From Burkholderia metallica (GTDB taxonomy: Bacteria; Pseudomonadota; Gammaproteobacteria; Burkholderiales; Burkholderiaceae), in assembly GCF_902832845.1 (NCBI RefSeq), contig NZ_CADFDB010000013.1, positions 62,001 through 126,000 of the forward strand: DNA of 64,000 bases. The letters are read 5' to 3'. Position 1 is the stretch's first letter. Each line of letters opens with the position of its first letter. The translations under genes were made by a program, and so were the position numbers. Positions 62,887 through 64,000 of the stretch are shown piece after piece. The notes beneath the pieces were generated by a model. The model had not been told where the DNA came from. It did no database searches and saw only the letters and a list, made by a program, of their open reading frames with translations.

Positions 62887-64000
62887 TCACCGCCGGTTCG
62901 ACCGCGACACCACGTCGATCCACACGGCCAGCACCAGCACCGCACCCTTGACGATCATCTGCCAGTACGCGTCGACGTCGAGCATCGACATGCCGTTGTC
63001 GAGGCTCGCCATCACGAGCGCGCCGATCAGCGCGCCATAGACGGTGCCCGACCCGCCGCGCATCGACGTGCCGCCGATGAAGCACGCGGCGATCGCATCG
63101 AGTTCGCCCATCGTGCCGGCGGACGGCGACCCCGCCGCCAGCCGCGCCGTGTTGACGAGGCCGGCGAACGCGCACATCAGGCCCATCAGCCCGAAGATCG
63201 CGAGCTTCACGCGATCGGTATCGACACCCGACAGCCGCGTTGCCTCCAGGTTCGACCCCACTGCATAGATGCGCCGGCCGAACACCGTCTGCGTCGCGAT
63301 CCACGAGAACACGCCGAGCAGCGCGAGCAGCAGCAGCACCGGCACCGGGATGCCGCCGTAACGGTCGAGCATCGACACGAACGCAAGCAGCACCGCACCG
63401 GCGCCGACGATCTTCAGGACGTCCTGCCACAGCGGCGCAACCGCAAGCCGGTAGCGCCGCCGCGTCCCGCGCTGGCGCACCACCAGCAGCAACACGAGCG
63501 CGAACAGCAGGATCGCGAGGCCATCCCCCGCCAGGCGCGGCAGATAGCCCTGCCCGATGAACACGAAGCCGTCCGAGACCGGTGCGATCGTCGAGCCGCC
63601 CGTCACGCCGAGCAGCACCCCGCGAAACGCGAGCATCCCGCCGAGCCCGACGATGAACGACGGGATGCGCCGATAGGTCGACCACCAGCCGTTGAAGAGC
63701 CCGATCAGCACGCCGAGCGCGAGCACGGCCGGGACCGTCGCCGCCACCGGCCAGTGGCGGTTGACGTCGAGGATCGCGGCGACACCGCCGAGCAGCCCGA
63801 GCAGCGAGCCGACCGACAGGTCGATCTCGCCCGCGATGATGACGAACACCATCCCGCATGCGAGCATGCCGGTGATCGACATCTGCCGCAGCAGGTTCGA
63901 TACGTTGCGCGGCGTGACGAACGCGCCGTCCGTCAGCACCGAGAAAAACGCCCAGATCGCGGCGACCGCCAGCAGCAGCGCGAGCAGCTTGTAGCGCGCA
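62887..64000 (-). CDS. xylH: Xylose/ribose-type sugar ABC transporter permease (partial)
   Basis: The reading frame continues beyond the window edge. It has about ten helices with LLRQMSITGMLACGMVFVII, AGEIDLSVGSLLGLLGGVAA, GTVYGALIGALVMASLDNG and MSMLDVDAYWQMIVKGAVLV. It has an extra central insertion (VAPLWQDVLKIVGAGAVL), as in xylose permease XylH. It should pair with a sugar-binding protein and ATPase encoded beyond the edge. The true start is outside the window. Confidence 0.85.
   Translation of the reverse strand, partial: ARYKLLALLLAVAAIWAFFSVLTDGAFVTPRNVSNLLRQMSITGMLACGMVFVIIAGEIDLSVGSLLGLLGGVAAILDVNRHWPVAATVPAVLALGVLIGLFNGWWSTYRRIPSFIVGLGGMLAFRGVLLGVTGGSTIAPVSDGFVFIGQGYLPRLAGDGLAILLFALVLLLVVRQRGTRRRYRLAVAPLWQDVLKIVGAGAVLLAFVSMLDRYGGIPVPVLLLLALLGVFSWIATQTVFGRRIYAVGSNLEATRLSGVDTDRVKLAIFGLMGLMCAFAGLVNTARLAAGSPSAGTMGELDAIAACFIGGTSMRGGSGTVYGALIGALVMASLDNGMSMLDVDAYWQMIVKGAVLVLAVWIDVVSRSNRR

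Overview
The window is a GC-rich (roughly two-thirds G+C by eye), densely coded stretch that looks like Burkholderia, most likely the Burkholderia cepacia complex. Support comes from the Burkholderiales-style small stress proteins (DUF3175, DUF3008, DUF1328, DUF4148, DUF2795-type), the two-gene Ku/LigD repair system, many LysR/GntR/sigma54 regulators and the codon usage. The amount of catabolic and stress genes and the lack of any rRNA, tRNA or ribosomal gene suggest a secondary chromosome. No phage, insertion sequence, CRISPR array or tRNA was seen.

Layout. 1-7.6 kb: LysE exporter, TetR regulator, two lipoproteins, DUF1641 protein, iron-permease-like protein and a pyruvoyl decarboxylase of the PsiD/phosphatidylserine decarboxylase type. 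7.6-29.2 kb: a large stress-protection island with a DJ-1/PfpI protein, cation/proton antiporter, LigD, Ku, large-subunit catalase, UdgX-type uracil-DNA glycosylase, ferritin-like protein, DUF4142, CBS, PRC-barrel and BON proteins, two SDR dehydrogenases and many tiny general-stress proteins. 29.5-43.1 kb: signalling and an eroding glycan cluster. It has two hybrid histidine kinases, two sigma54 activators, two intact glycosyltransferases, and remnants of an epimerase, a GT2 glycosyltransferase, a HAD phosphatase, an ABC exporter and a receiver domain. 44.2-51.2 kb: a catabolic operon with a histidine-ammonia-lyase-family enzyme that lacks the MIO-forming Ala-Ser-Gly, a polar amino-acid ABC transporter, an FAD oxidoreductase and a HutC-type regulator. 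51.9-58.6 kb: a GH3 lipoprotein, then a LysR/DctA/periplasmic-isomerase-like/MFS locus that fits trans-aconitate use. 58.8-64 kb: diguanylate cyclase, PAP2 phosphatase with autotransporter-type repeats, and the end of a sugar ABC transporter.

How it fits together. The most interesting unit is 44.2-51.2 kb. The lyase keeps the HAL fold signatures but reads GSVGYLTHMA where the MIO triad should be. This is what is expected of an ergothionase (trimethylamine elimination from ergothioneine). The linked transporter, HutC-like regulator and candidate TTGTCTA-type operators make a self-contained ergothioneine or related betaine uptake and degradation system plausible. The second unit of interest is the likely aconitate isomerase with its transporters and a LysR-type T-N11-A box. 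The third is the set of pseudogenes between 17 and 40 kb, which records ongoing decay of surface-glycan and stress genes.
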